A DNA stretch of 46,471 nt from Azonexus sp. (GCF_030824335.1 NZ_JAVBXX010000003.1:1-46471); one strand, 5' to 3'; shown: positions 20,332-28,967, counted from the first letter of the stretch. The notes: a model not told the origin generated them from the sequence alone. Made by a program: numbers and translations.

Positions 20332-21339
20332 TTACTTGACGAATTCGGCACTATCGAACATGGCCAACGGGGGAATAAGTTGCAATTGCTTGGCGACAGC
20401 CATTCGGATCAGAAATGAATACTGAGTCAGCGTTTCGATCGGCACGGTCATCGGTGCCTGTTTATCGAACAGTATCTGGCTGGCCTTGTAGGCCGTGAAC
20501 TGACCAATACTGTAATAACGGCTAATCAACCCAGCCAGCGCACCGGCATCCATGATCTGCTCTGTTGAAGCAAAGGTTGGCAACCCCAGCGCATGCGCGT
20601 TTGGAATAACGATATCTTTGCATTGCGTACCAAGAAAAGAATCCGGGGGCAGATAGAGCCAATCCACACCAGCCTCTTTCATTTCCCTGAGCATATCCGG
20701 CACACCATCAATCGTTGGTCGCCGGGCCGCATCCAGCCGAAATGGCCGATCAATCACCGCAAAACCTAGAGTTTTGCCAAGCACCCTTAGTTCATCCAGA
20801 ACCGCCAAGGAGTTGTTCTCGGTTGGCGTATACAGGATACCCAGGCGCTTGAAAGGTCGATAAGCCGCCATTGCATGGAGCTGCGACTCGGTCGATGCAA
20901 CATGGTAAACCCCTGTCACGTTCCGCCCGGAAGAAATCAGATTGGGTACCAACTCGGCACTGACCGGCGCAGCAACCAACGTAAACACCACCGGAATATT
21001 GGTGATGTGCAAACGTGGATCGACTGCATTGTATTTTCCGACGATGCCTTCCGTTACGGTGGTTCCCCAAGTCAGGATCAAATCAGGCTGCAGGGCACGA
21101 ATTTCCGCGATCAGTGCGGGAAAGCGCGAACTGTCTCGCCCCAGATCCCGCTCAATATATTCCACAGGATATTGATGCCGGGCCAGATAGTCGCGAAACC
21201 CCTTTTCCACTTCAGTTTTCCCGCGAAACGTGACAACAAATATCCGTACAGCCTTATTCGTCCTAGCAAAAACCGGGACCGAACTTTGTACAAAAATGCC
21301 CGCAATCGCGAGACACGCCCTTCTTCTTTGATTACTCAT
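20332..21339 (-). CDS. ABC-transporter-type substrate-binding protein
   Basis: A 335-residue periplasmic binding protein of the ABC_sub_bind type (Pfam family of TrpX-like proteins). The N-terminus MSNQRRRACLAIAGIFVQSSVPVFA is a signal peptide. Two Rossmann-like lobes follow (VRIFVVTFRGKTEVEKGF, PDLILTWGTTVTEGIVGK; then KRLGILYTPTENNSLAVLDEL, GVDWLYLPPDSFLG). There is no ABC permease or ATPase gene nearby. Instead it overlaps the MFS fusion gene by four bases (ATGA), so it may supply ligand information to that protein rather than to an ABC transporter. The ligand is unknown. Confidence 0.82.
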   Translation of the reverse strand: MSNQRRRACLAIAGIFVQSSVPVFARTNKAVRIFVVTFRGKTEVEKGFRDYLARHQYPVEYIERDLGRDSSRFPALIAEIRALQPDLILTWGTTVTEGIVGKYNAVDPRLHITNIPVVFTLVAAPVSAELVPNLISSGRNVTGVYHVASTESQLHAMAAYRPFKRLGILYTPTENNSLAVLDELRVLGKTLGFAVIDRPFRLDAARRPTIDGVPDMLREMKEAGVDWLYLPPDSFLGTQCKDIVIPNAHALGLPTFASTEQIMDAGALAGLISRYYSIGQFTAYKASQILFDKQAPMTVPIETLTQYSFLIRMAVAKQLQLIPPLAMFDSAEFVK

Positions 21340-23753
21340 GCCGCCTCCACATTAGAGGCTACCTGATGAATGATTAGCCAATAAAAAATAGCAGCGGCAA
21401 GCAGCGCGAGTATTCCCATACAGACAAAAGTGACCTGAAACCCAAACAGGGTCAACAGCACACCAGCCAACAAAGGACCAAGCGCGTTCCCCATGCGTTC
21501 CAGGAGGCGATATACACCATATACGTAGCCGTCACCGAACAACTGAATTTCACTGGCCGCCACACTTGAAACCAGAGTGCTCTGGGCCGTGATACTCAGC
21601 GACTGACCAACCCCCAGAGCAACAACCAAACCAATGGCCAACAAAAATCCGTCGGCAACCAGGGCCAGCATGCCGCCCAGTGCGGAAATCAGCAAACCAG
21701 ACAGAATGAAAACAGCCCGCGCATTGAAACGATCAGCATAACGTGCGGCAATTGGCATGATCAGCACCATGAAACCCGCGTACACCATGAGCATCCGCCC
21801 AGCCATAGCCTGAGTACTACCGATCGAAATAATGTAGAGCGGTAGCAAGAAAAAACAGCACCCTGTCAGCAAAACCTTAGCTGGAATCGCCGCACTGACG
21901 CATACCGCCATAAATCGACTGTTTCTACAGAGCTTGAGTGCATCGGATATCCGCACCTTGCCTGCCGCACTGCCTTTTTGTTCGGCTGTACCGCCGGGCA
22001 AGCGAAACATCAGCGGAATGCCCAGCGCGGCAATACCAGCCGCCACAACGAAGGTTGCACGAGCGCCAATATTGTCAGCCAGGATACCGCCAATCGACGG
22101 ACCACAAATCGTCGCCACCATAATCGCACCAACAAAAAGCGCAAAACCGGCAGAACGGCTGGCATCTGCCGTATTCTCCAGAATATGTCCTTGGGCTGAG
22201 ACAAAAATAGCTGCATAACCCAGAGCGCAGATCACTCTGGCTGCAACGAATATGTAGATATTTGTTGCCATGGCACACACCAGAAAACCAACGATGGCAA
22301 CCAGTGTTCCGCCCAAGAGCAAGCGTCTGTTGCCAAACTGCTGGCTTAGTCCGCCAAGCCAAGGCTGAGCCAAGGCAACGACAAGCATGAAAACCATGAT
22401 GGGAAATCCAATCACGATGTTCTGCAACGACAAATCAATACCTTTCGACAAGCTGCCGACAAAACCGGGCAAAAAGGGACGAGTCAGCTCTTCGCTGAGG
22501 AAAAACAGAAATACTGGCGCTCGAATATCCCGACTTTTACGCAAAGGGTCACAGGAACGATCTCCGGAAACCGGAAGAAAAGCCAACACTTCAAGCGTAA
22601 AGAACATGGCAACAACCAGCACAACCAGCACATCCAGACTCATCTCTTTGAGCAGCTTTCCAGCAAAGGCTGCGTCGAGACCAACAAGGATACTTCCTGC
22701 ATCACCAATCGGAAGCGCAATAGGCGGCGCAACATCATCCGGTTCATCGTGACCATTCCAAGTATCTTTGGCGACATGAAAAAGTACGCTATTGGCGGAA
22801 TCAAGCACCGAAAAATAGGCCAGCCCCACATTTTCGATCAAGTCCCGTCGTAGGACATCCTCGACACCATAGAGCTCCTCCAGTGCCAAACCATGCCCCA
22901 TGGCACGCACAATCAGCTCAGCTTTAATCTGGCCACTTTGCCGGGCGTTCTGCTCAAGCTTTGGTAGCAAATGTTGCTTGAACAACGGAAGGGCTTGCAA
23001 CGAAACCGCAAGCAGCCCACCAAGCGTAACCAGCATGATTAGCATACTAGTCCGAAAAGTCAGGCGTTCAACATGCCGGCAAAAACGGCAAAGAAGCAAC
23101 AGGAAAATCGAGCCAATAAGAAGAGAAACACAGAAACTCAAAAGTGTGGCCTTGATCAGCGCCGGGAAAAGCTTTTTCTGGCTGGCTTCGACCTGACTCG
23201 TTGAGTACTCGATACCGAGCAATCCGACAGCCAAGCCAAAGTTATTGCGCAGAATCCAACCAATACTTTCGACACCATCCTGCTCCCGAATATTCCACTC
23301 TCCGTTTTTTGATGCTTTCGCAGCAATCTGCCAAGCTTCAGGATAATTAGCAGAGGCCAATGCTGGATCAGATGCATACACCCCCCTCCCATGCATATCG
23401 CCTATTCGGATGGCAATAATCGACGGATCGACCTTGGACTGCCGCGCAAGCAAGGCGGGCATGCCTTCCATTGCCGACAAATCCATCCCAACGGACAACG
23501 AGAGGCCAAAATTCTCTTGGATATCCTGGGCGGCGACCGCAACGTTGTCGCGCACCAAGCCGGAAACGGTATTGCTGAATTTATAATAATTGAGCAACAA
23601 AGCCATCCCGAGAGCAAACACAAGGGATAGCAACAAGGCGATAAACAAATTCAGCAGGCTTGTTTTCAGGGCAGCCATAGCGTTTTTATTCAGTACATAC
23701 TGATTGGGTTGCTGCTTTTTCACCCTGTCGTGGAAAAATCCGGGATATCGCAT
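21336..23753 (-). CDS. Fusion of two sensor-like extracytoplasmic segments with an MFS transporter
   Basis: An 805-residue membrane protein. A helix at about residues 31-55 is followed by an extracytoplasmic segment (56-195), a helix (201-222), another helix (236-257), a second extracytoplasmic segment (258-370) and a helix (373-393). Both segments look like single-Cache or related sensor folds, with VDPSIIAIRIGDMHGRGVYAS in the first and VGLAYFSVLDSANSVLFHV in the second. From about residue 410 on it reads as a major facilitator: FLSEELTRPFLPGF, LAQPWLGGLSQQFGNRRLLLGG, CALGYAAIFVSAQGHI, and further helices to the end. Such N-terminal sensors are usually found on chemoreceptors or kinases, not on MFS carriers. 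It is co-translated with the downstream binding protein. Confidence 0.82.
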   Translation of the reverse strand: MRYPGFFHDRVKKQQPNQYVLNKNAMAALKTSLLNLFIALLLSLVFALGMALLLNYYKFSNTVSGLVRDNVAVAAQDIQENFGLSLSVGMDLSAMEGMPALLARQSKVDPSIIAIRIGDMHGRGVYASDPALASANYPEAWQIAAKASKNGEWNIREQDGVESIGWILRNNFGLAVGLLGIEYSTSQVEASQKKLFPALIKATLLSFCVSLLIGSIFLLLLCRFCRHVERLTFRTSMLIMLVTLGGLLAVSLQALPLFKQHLLPKLEQNARQSGQIKAELIVRAMGHGLALEELYGVEDVLRRDLIENVGLAYFSVLDSANSVLFHVAKDTWNGHDEPDDVAPPIALPIGDAGSILVGLDAAFAGKLLKEMSLDVLVVLVVAMFFTLEVLAFLPVSGDRSCDPLRKSRDIRAPVFLFFLSEELTRPFLPGFVGSLSKGIDLSLQNIVIGFPIMVFMLVVALAQPWLGGLSQQFGNRRLLLGGTLVAIVGFLVCAMATNIYIFVAARVICALGYAAIFVSAQGHILENTADASRSAGFALFVGAIMVATICGPSIGGILADNIGARATFVVAAGIAALGIPLMFRLPGGTAEQKGSAAGKVRISDALKLCRNSRFMAVCVSAAIPAKVLLTGCCFFLLPLYIISIGSTQAMAGRMLMVYAGFMVLIMPIAARYADRFNARAVFILSGLLISALGGMLALVADGFLLAIGLVVALGVGQSLSITAQSTLVSSVAASEIQLFGDGYVYGVYRLLERMGNALGPLLAGVLLTLFGFQVTFVCMGILALLAAAIFYWLIIHQVASNVEAA

Positions 23754-23871
23754 CTATAAAACTCACAATTTTCCAGTCTTTCATAGAGATGCAAGCTTCT
23801 GAACACGCACATCATATGTTAGGATCGGAACAGTCATTTGGATTTTTTATCTAAACAGAATGGAGTTTGCC

Positions 23872-24411
23872 ATGAGTGAACAAAACGAGATTTCGGCAAC
23901 AGAAGAGGAATACCTGCGCCAAGACGAGTTGTCACGTCTGGCTAATGAATGCATAAAGAAACACAGCATCTATGCCGCTGCGGGCGGGCTGATCCCGATT
24001 CCGTTTATCGAAATGGCGACCAGCAGCACGATTCAGTTGCGCATGATTGCTCAACTCTCTGACATTTACGATATCCGCTTCTCGGAGAATGCCGTCAAAA
24101 ATGCCATGGGCACATTGGTCGCGACCGTTCTGCCTGTTGCAGGGGCTGCCATGATCGCAACCAACATGTTCCGTAGCGTACCGGTTATCGGGACAGCCAT
24201 TTCCGTTTTGGCGGTACCTACCTTGGGCGCAGCTTCCACTTACGCACTGGGCAAGGTTTTCACTGCTCACTTTGCTTCTGGTGGAACAACTTTGAATTTT
24301 AATGCAGAAGCAGCCAAGACTGCGTTCAAAGAGAAGTACGAAGAAGGCAAGCGTAAAGCTTCTGAATTTATTGGCCGCGCAAAACCTGCCGCCAGCGAAG
24401 CAACGGCCTGA
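23872..24411 (+). CDS. DUF697/YcjF-like membrane-associated protein
   Basis: A 179-residue protein. After a charged N-terminus (MSEQNEISATEEEYLRQDELSRLANECIK in part) comes AAAGGLIPIPFIEMATSSTIQLRMIAQLSDIYDIRFSE, which resembles DUF697 (YcjF-type) proteins with their Gly/Ala-rich helices and IPIP motif. Two hydrophobic stretches follow (GTLVATVLPVAGAAMIA and VIGTAISVLAVPTLGAAS), and the tail is charged (FKEKYEEGKRKASEFIG). The start is ATG at 23872, preceded by TGGAG; an ATG four codons earlier is in frame. It lies directly before the ACP/amidotransferase pair. Its role and any link to the biosynthetic cluster are unknown. Confidence 0.75.
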   Translation: MSEQNEISATEEEYLRQDELSRLANECIKKHSIYAAAGGLIPIPFIEMATSSTIQLRMIAQLSDIYDIRFSENAVKNAMGTLVATVLPVAGAAMIATNMFRSVPVIGTAISVLAVPTLGAASTYALGKVFTAHFASGGTTLNFNAEAAKTAFKEKYEEGKRKASEFIGRAKPAASEATA

Positions 24412-24452
24412 AACGCGTCCCATGATGCTCACCGTTTACTTATTCCCATACT

Positions 24453-24478
24453 CTGACGCCTTCGCTGAAGGCTGTCAG
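24453..24478 (+). promoter_or_regulatory. Hairpin between the DUF697 gene and the free ACP gene
   Basis: CTGAC-GCCTTC-GCT-GAAGGC-T-GTCAG forms an eleven-base-pair stem with one bulged T, 17 bases before the ACP start. No T run follows, so it is not a typical terminator. It may shape the ACP leader or mark a weak rho-type end of the previous gene. Confidence 0.45.
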
Positions 24479-24495
24479 TCTAACGGTGCAAGCTG

Positions 24496-24762
24496 ATGAG
24501 CGACAAAATTCGCGACTATATCGAACAGAGCTTCCTGATCGAGTTCGATGAATCTTTTCCTGAAGACACCGACTTGTTCAAAGAAGGTGTCATGGATTCC
24601 TTCGGTTACGTTCAAATGTGCCGTTTTCTGGAAAAAGAATTCGATATCCGTTTCTCGGAAAAAGAAATTACCGGTAACGTTCTGACCAGCCTGACTCGAA
24701 TTCGTGAATTCGTCCTGCAAAAAAAACGCTCAGAAAATGCCGGAGCGGACACCTCCTCCTGA
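24496..24762 (+). CDS. Discrete acyl carrier protein
   Basis: An 88-residue carrier protein: MSDKIRDYIEQSFLIEFDESFPEDTDLFKEGVMDSFGY in part, then VQMCRFLEKEFDIRFSEKEI. The phosphopantetheine site is the Ser of MDSFG (about residue 35). The D-S-F/MDS context is closer to free carriers for amino-acid or special acyl units than to fatty acid synthesis AcpP, which has DSL. It stands 14 bases before the asparagine-synthase-like gene on the same strand, implying that the amidotransferase acts on a unit held on this carrier. A role in the PKS pathway is inferred from position. Confidence 0.9.
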   Translation: MSDKIRDYIEQSFLIEFDESFPEDTDLFKEGVMDSFGYVQMCRFLEKEFDIRFSEKEITGNVLTSLTRIREFVLQKKRSENAGADTSS

Positions 24763-24776
24763 ACATCCTCTAATCC

Positions 24777-26738
24777 ATGTGCGGCATTGCTGGTTTCTTC
24801 CATCCTGCCCTGACAGCAGAGGGTTTTCCGAGCACCCTGCTCGAAATGCTGCAATATATTGCGCACCGAGGACCGGATGCCAGTGGCTATGTCGTCGATG
24901 AACGCTGCGGCCTAGGCTCCACCCGCCTGTCGATCATCGACATCGCCGCAGGACTCCAGCCGCTATCCGACCAAACGGAGCGCTATTGGCTCTGTTACAA
25001 CGGCGAGATCTACAATTATCTGGAATTAAAAGCTGAACTCGAAATTCTGGGTCGCCCATTTATCACCCACTCCGATACTGAAGTCTTGCTGCAGGCATGG
25101 ATTCACTGGGGACCAGACTGCCTGCAACGCCTGAATGGCAGCTTTGCCTTCGCACTGTACGACAGGGATGAAGACGAACTGGTACTGGCACGTGATCGCT
25201 ACGGCAAGCGCCCGCTTTTTTACACCCCACATGGCCAGGGCCTGCTGTTTGCCTCGGAGATGAAGGCCTTCCTTGCTGTCCCTGGCTTTGTCTTTGAACA
25301 CGACCCACAACAACTTGCTTCCATTGCCGCAACCTGGACGCCTCTACCGGAGCAAACAGGATTCAGCGGCATTCACAACCTGCCTATGGGCCACTGGTTG
25401 CGTGTCCGGGCGGGCCGCACTGAAACCAGACCCTATACAAAGCTGGACTTTGAGGCACAGATCAAAGTTGCTGACGTGGCGGAAGCACAGACGCTTATCC
25501 GCCAGAGCCTGCGCGATAGCGTGGCACTGCGCTTACGCAGCGATGTAGAGGTTGGCGTTTATTTAAGCGGCGGCATTGATTCAGCGATCATTGCCCTGCT
25601 CGCCAGCGACTTGAGCCAGCATCCACTATCCACATTTTCAGTCGAATTTGCCGACCGGCAATACGACGAGTCAGCTCAGCAGCAAGAAATGGCAAGTCTT
25701 CTCGGTAGCCGGCACCATGCGCTGACGATTACCCACCGCGACATCGTGGACCATTTTCCAGCAGCAGCCTGGCATGCCGAAATACCAGCCTTTCGCAGCG
25801 CCTTTGTCCCGATGTATCTGCTCTCTGCCCAGACCCGGGCAGCAGGCATCAAGGTAATCCTCTCTGGCGAAGGGGCCGACGAGGCATTTCTGGGCTACGA
25901 CCTGTTCAAGGAGGTATTGCTACGCCGGCAGTGGGCAGCCTTGGCAGAAGACGAACGGCGAACGCAACTGGCCCGTCTCTATCCCCATCTGGAACATTAT
26001 GGTCCTCAGGACATCGCTGCACTCACGGGGCTCTACCAGCAATTTTCCGAAGAGCGCCTGCCTGGCTTGTTCTCCCATGAATTACGCTTCCAGAATGGTC
26101 GCTTCGCAGCACGCCTGATCAAAAATGCAGGCGATCCATTTCAGGCCATCTCGGCGCTCGTCGCAACAACACCGGGCTACACCGAAATGACGCCGGTACA
26201 CCAGGCGCAATGGCTGGAGTTCAAAACCCTCCTCGCCGGCTATCTGCTCTCAACCCAGGGCGAACGCATGAGTCTGGCCCATGGCGTAGAGAACCGCTGT
26301 CCGTTCCTCGACCCGGCGGTGATCAATCTGGCCAACTCGGTTAATCTACGCTTTGATGATGGCTTCGAGGAAAAGCGACTGTTACGCCAGGCCTTTGCCG
26401 AGCAGTTGCCACAATCCATTGTCCATAAGCGCAAATTTCCTTACCGTGCCCCGGATAGTGCGGCCTTTGCCGATTGCCGACCGGATTATCTCGAATTGCT
26501 GCTCTCGACTGACGAAATTGCAAAAATCCCCTTCCTCGATGGAAAATTCGTCCAGGCACTGACGAAGAAGATCATGAGCAGCGCGCCAACCGAGATCAGC
26601 ACCAAGGAAAATCAGGCCTTCATTTTTCTTCTTTGCCTCGTCTTCCAGCATCGCTATTTCGTCCAGCGGGCCAATCGGCCGACGATGCAGACGATCAACT
26701 CCCCCCTGTTGCGTGCAATAGACCTGCGCCGCCGCTGA
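24777..26738 (+). CDS. Asparagine synthase-like glutamine amidotransferase
   Basis: A 653-residue class II amidotransferase. The N-terminal glutaminase domain starts MCGIAGFF (Cys2 nucleophile) with YIAHRGPDASG, LSIIDIAAGLQPL and YNGEIYNYLEL. The C-terminal AMP-forming domain has the PP-loop LSGGIDSA (Ser264-Ser269), then FSVEFADRQYDESAQQ, SGEGADEAFLGYD and AHGVENRCPFLDP. It transfers ammonia from glutamine to an adenylated carboxylate. The pairing with a free ACP recalls the amidotransferase/ACP pairs that make malonamyl-ACP starters in glutarimide trans-AT pathways. Housekeeping asparagine synthesis is the alternative. Its stop is directly adjacent to the stop of the convergent ECH gene with no spacer. 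Confidence 0.9.
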   Translation: MCGIAGFFHPALTAEGFPSTLLEMLQYIAHRGPDASGYVVDERCGLGSTRLSIIDIAAGLQPLSDQTERYWLCYNGEIYNYLELKAELEILGRPFITHSDTEVLLQAWIHWGPDCLQRLNGSFAFALYDRDEDELVLARDRYGKRPLFYTPHGQGLLFASEMKAFLAVPGFVFEHDPQQLASIAATWTPLPEQTGFSGIHNLPMGHWLRVRAGRTETRPYTKLDFEAQIKVADVAEAQTLIRQSLRDSVALRLRSDVEVGVYLSGGIDSAIIALLASDLSQHPLSTFSVEFADRQYDESAQQQEMASLLGSRHHALTITHRDIVDHFPAAAWHAEIPAFRSAFVPMYLLSAQTRAAGIKVILSGEGADEAFLGYDLFKEVLLRRQWAALAEDERRTQLARLYPHLEHYGPQDIAALTGLYQQFSEERLPGLFSHELRFQNGRFAARLIKNAGDPFQAISALVATTPGYTEMTPVHQAQWLEFKTLLAGYLLSTQGERMSLAHGVENRCPFLDPAVINLANSVNLRFDDGFEEKRLLRQAFAEQLPQSIVHKRKFPYRAPDSAAFADCRPDYLELLLSTDEIAKIPFLDGKFVQALTKKIMSSAPTEISTKENQAFIFLLCLVFQHRYFVQRANRPTMQTINSPLLRAIDLRRR

Positions 26739-27503
26739 TCAGATCTCCCAGGGGAACTTGCTTTCTTCCACGTAGCGACGAATATTGAGTTGCACCTCCG
26801 GATCAGCAAACAGCATGCGATTGGCTTCCAGTGCAGCAGGTTTCAGGACCTCAAGTTGTCCGGCCAGATTTCCCAGGTAAGACTTGTACCGGGCAATCGC
26901 TGGCTGGGAGAGTTTTTGCAACCGCAACAGATGACGTCGTAGCAGTGCCTCGGCATCATCGTCCAAGGCATCAACCAAGCCGCAAGCCAAGGCTTCGTCG
27001 ACCGTAAACGGGCGCGTCATCAGGGTCAGGTAATGCGCTTTCTGCAGGCCGATCCGGCGCACCAGGAAAGGCAGGACACAGGCCGGAAATATCCCGAACA
27101 GCAGCTCGGAAAGACTGAAGGCGGCTGAACGATCGGCCAGCACAATATCGGCTGCGGCAACAAACCCCATCCCACCTGCATTGACCCGACCGCGCACCAC
27201 GCTGATGCTGACGAATGGCCCAGCCGCCATGCGCTGCCACAAGCGGTACAGCGGCTCGGGATCGGCTACCTCGCTGCTGGCAGCCAGCGCCTGAAAATCG
27301 CCGCCCGAGCAAAACACGCTTGGTGTTCCTTCAAGCACCAGGATAGCGACAGGTGTGGTCATGCCATCCCCCTCGCAACGGGACAAAACATCATCAAGTT
27401 CAATGATCATACGGCCATCAATCGCATTCTGGGCAGCTGGCCGGTCGAGGCGCACCCGACAAACTCCCCTGTCGAAACTGACCCGCAGCGTTTCATAATC
27501 CAT
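26739..27503 (-). CDS. Enoyl-CoA hydratase-like ECH1 dehydratase of beta-branching (PksH type)
   Basis: A 254-residue crotonase-fold protein. DPEPLYRLWQRMAAGPFVSIS, VRGRVNAGGMGFVAAADIVLAD and LSELLFGIFPACVLPFLVRRIG closely resemble PksH-type proteins. These dehydrate the HMG-like intermediate on an ACP to the glutaconyl form during installation of a beta-alkyl branch. The order HMGS-ACP-KS-ECH1 in one operon supports this rather than fatty acid degradation. The partner ECH2 decarboxylase is not in the window. It is the last gene of the reverse operon, four bases after the KS gene. Confidence 0.9.
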   Translation of the reverse strand: MDYETLRVSFDRGVCRVRLDRPAAQNAIDGRMIIELDDVLSRCEGDGMTTPVAILVLEGTPSVFCSGGDFQALAASSEVADPEPLYRLWQRMAAGPFVSISVVRGRVNAGGMGFVAAADIVLADRSAAFSLSELLFGIFPACVLPFLVRRIGLQKAHYLTLMTRPFTVDEALACGLVDALDDDAEALLRRHLLRLQKLSQPAIARYKSYLGNLAGQLEVLKPAALEANRMLFADPEVQLNIRRYVEESKFPWEI

Positions 27504-27507
27504 TGTT

Positions 27508-28683
27508 TTACGCTCCCGTCAGTGCGCTGATGACCAGCGCACTGTCGAATCCACCAAAACCAAAAGCCAGTTTCAAGGCGTGGTGGCAGGCATGGGGCTG
27601 CGCTGCATCACGAACCCAATCGAGCTCAGGAAGCAGCGGGTTTTCCAGGTGCAAAGTGGGATGCAGGCGACCAGCCCGCATCTGCAACAAGAGCATTGCC
27701 GTCTCGACCACCCCGGCGGCACTCAGACCGTGCCCGATCAACGACTTGCTGGCATTCAGTCTGGCCTGCCCCAAACCGGCTGCCTGCAGGGCCGCCAGTT
27801 CGGTTTCATCGCCGCGTGGCGTACCCGTACCATGGGTATTGACGTAATCGATGTCGGCAGCAGTCAGGCCGGCCTGCGCCAACGCTGCCTGAATGGCTCG
27901 CACCTCTCCTTCGAGTGAAGGATCGGGTCCGCGATGACCATTTGCAACATGCGCCCCACCAGCAACACTGCCATATGCGGTCAACCCCGATTCCGGGCGA
28001 GAAATGACCAAGGCAGCGCAGGACTCACCGAACATGAAGCCGTCGTGGGCATGATCAAATGGTCGGCAAACCAAGCCCGGACTAAGCACCCCCAAGGCGC
28101 TCAGCGCCTGCAATTCAAAACAGGAAATATCCTGAAGAGCCCCCAAGGCAATGCAAGCATCAACCCGCCCGCTACGTACCGCCTCCGTCGCCTGCAAGAC
28201 GGCCAGCACGCCGCTGGCCGAGGCACCACCGACGGTATAGGCAAACCCACGAATGGGGAAATGAGCGGCACACAAGCCGCACAGATCCGTATCAAAACAG
28301 GTGTAACCATGGCTAGGCAACAGATAGGACATCCGCCCGGCGTAGGACTGCTGATTCAGCATTTGCTCCCGGGCATTGAGGTTACTTCCCCCAACAACCA
28401 GCCCGATACGTTCCGGTGCCAGCGAATCCAGAGCGGCCTCGTGCCAAGCCTCGTCCAGCACAGCCACCGCCACCCGACCTCCCAGACTACTGACGCGAGC
28501 CACACGCGGTGTCAGCAGCGCGGGTGGCTCGGCAAGTTCGGTGCCGCGAAAAAGCGCCTCCCGCCCTTCTATCTGACGACCCGGCCGGCACAAGTCAGCA
28601 AATAGAACCTGGGGCGACCACATGCCAGCCAACAAGGCTGCCTTGCCATAGCCGAAGCCGGTCGCCACACCGATGCCCGTCAC
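27508..28683 (-). CDS. Free-standing decarboxylating ketosynthase (PksF type, Cys to Ser)
   Basis: A ketosynthase-fold protein of about 391 residues. The two catalytic His motifs are kept (NTHGTGTPRGDE and SLIGHGLSAAG). The active-site Cys is replaced by Ser155 in VGGASASGVLA (codon at 28219-28221). This Ser form is characteristic of ketosynthases that only decarboxylate malonyl-ACP to acetyl-ACP, the donor for the HMG-synthase reaction. The conserved region starts at VTGIGVATGFGYGK, so GTG at 28683, 16 bases after the ACP stop, is taken as start. An ATG at 28758 would add 25 residues read across the ACP gene and lacks support. Confidence 0.9.
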   Translation of the reverse strand: MTGIGVATGFGYGKAALLAGMWSPQVLFADLCRPGRQIEGREALFRGTELAEPPALLTPRVARVSSLGGRVAVAVLDEAWHEAALDSLAPERIGLVVGGSNLNAREQMLNQQSYAGRMSYLLPSHGYTCFDTDLCGLCAAHFPIRGFAYTVGGASASGVLAVLQATEAVRSGRVDACIALGALQDISCFELQALSALGVLSPGLVCRPFDHAHDGFMFGESCAALVISRPESGLTAYGSVAGGAHVANGHRGPDPSLEGEVRAIQAALAQAGLTAADIDYVNTHGTGTPRGDETELAALQAAGLGQARLNASKSLIGHGLSAAGVVETAMLLLQMRAGRLHPTLHLENPLLPELDWVRDAAQPHACHHALKLAFGFGGFDSALVISALTGA

Positions 28684-28699
28684 GACGGGCGATGTCGAC

Positions 28700-28945
28700 T
28701 CAGCGCGGCAGCTTGGCATGCAGCAAGTCGGCCAGTTCGCCGATATTGCGCGGACCAAACAACTGGACCATCGGCAAATTCAGGCCCAATGCTTCCATGG
28801 TCAGGATCAGCACGTCCTGGCGAGAAACGGAATCGATGCCGATATCGACCATCGAATCCTCACCCGTGATGGTTTGCCCGGCCATGGCAGGTTCGACAAT
28901 GCAGATCTGCTGCAATATGGTGGCCAATACGGTGTCGCGATCCAA
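28700..28945 (-). CDS. Discrete donor acyl carrier protein of the HMGS cassette
   Basis: An 81-residue carrier protein with the phosphopantetheine site GIDSVSRQD and a typical four-helix pattern (TVLATILQQICIVEPAMAG at the start, ELADLLHAKLPR at the end). In beta-branching cassettes this carrier holds the acetyl unit made by the Ser-ketosynthase and passes it to the HMG synthase. TTG at 28945 follows a perfect AAGGAG with six bases between. ATG at 28966, seven codons earlier and one base after the HMGS stop, is the alternative and has a weaker ribosome site. Confidence 0.9.
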   Translation of the reverse strand: MDRDTVLATILQQICIVEPAMAGQTITGEDSMVDIGIDSVSRQDVLILTMEALGLNLPMVQLFGPRNIGELADLLHAKLPR

Positions 28946-28967
28946 GCTAATCTCCTTGTGTAGCATT

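Noticed and set aside
24496..26738. ACP plus amidotransferase as part of an exosortase/PEP-CTERM exopolysaccharide locus
   Set aside because: Such loci also have an amidotransferase and ACP, but no exosortase, acyl-CoA ligase or PEP-CTERM gene is nearby, while PKS genes are.
26739..27503. Fatty acid beta-oxidation enoyl-CoA hydratase
   Set aside because: The PEPLYxLW and SELLFGxxPACVLPFL blocks and the HMGS-ACP-KS context fit the PksH-type dehydratase better.
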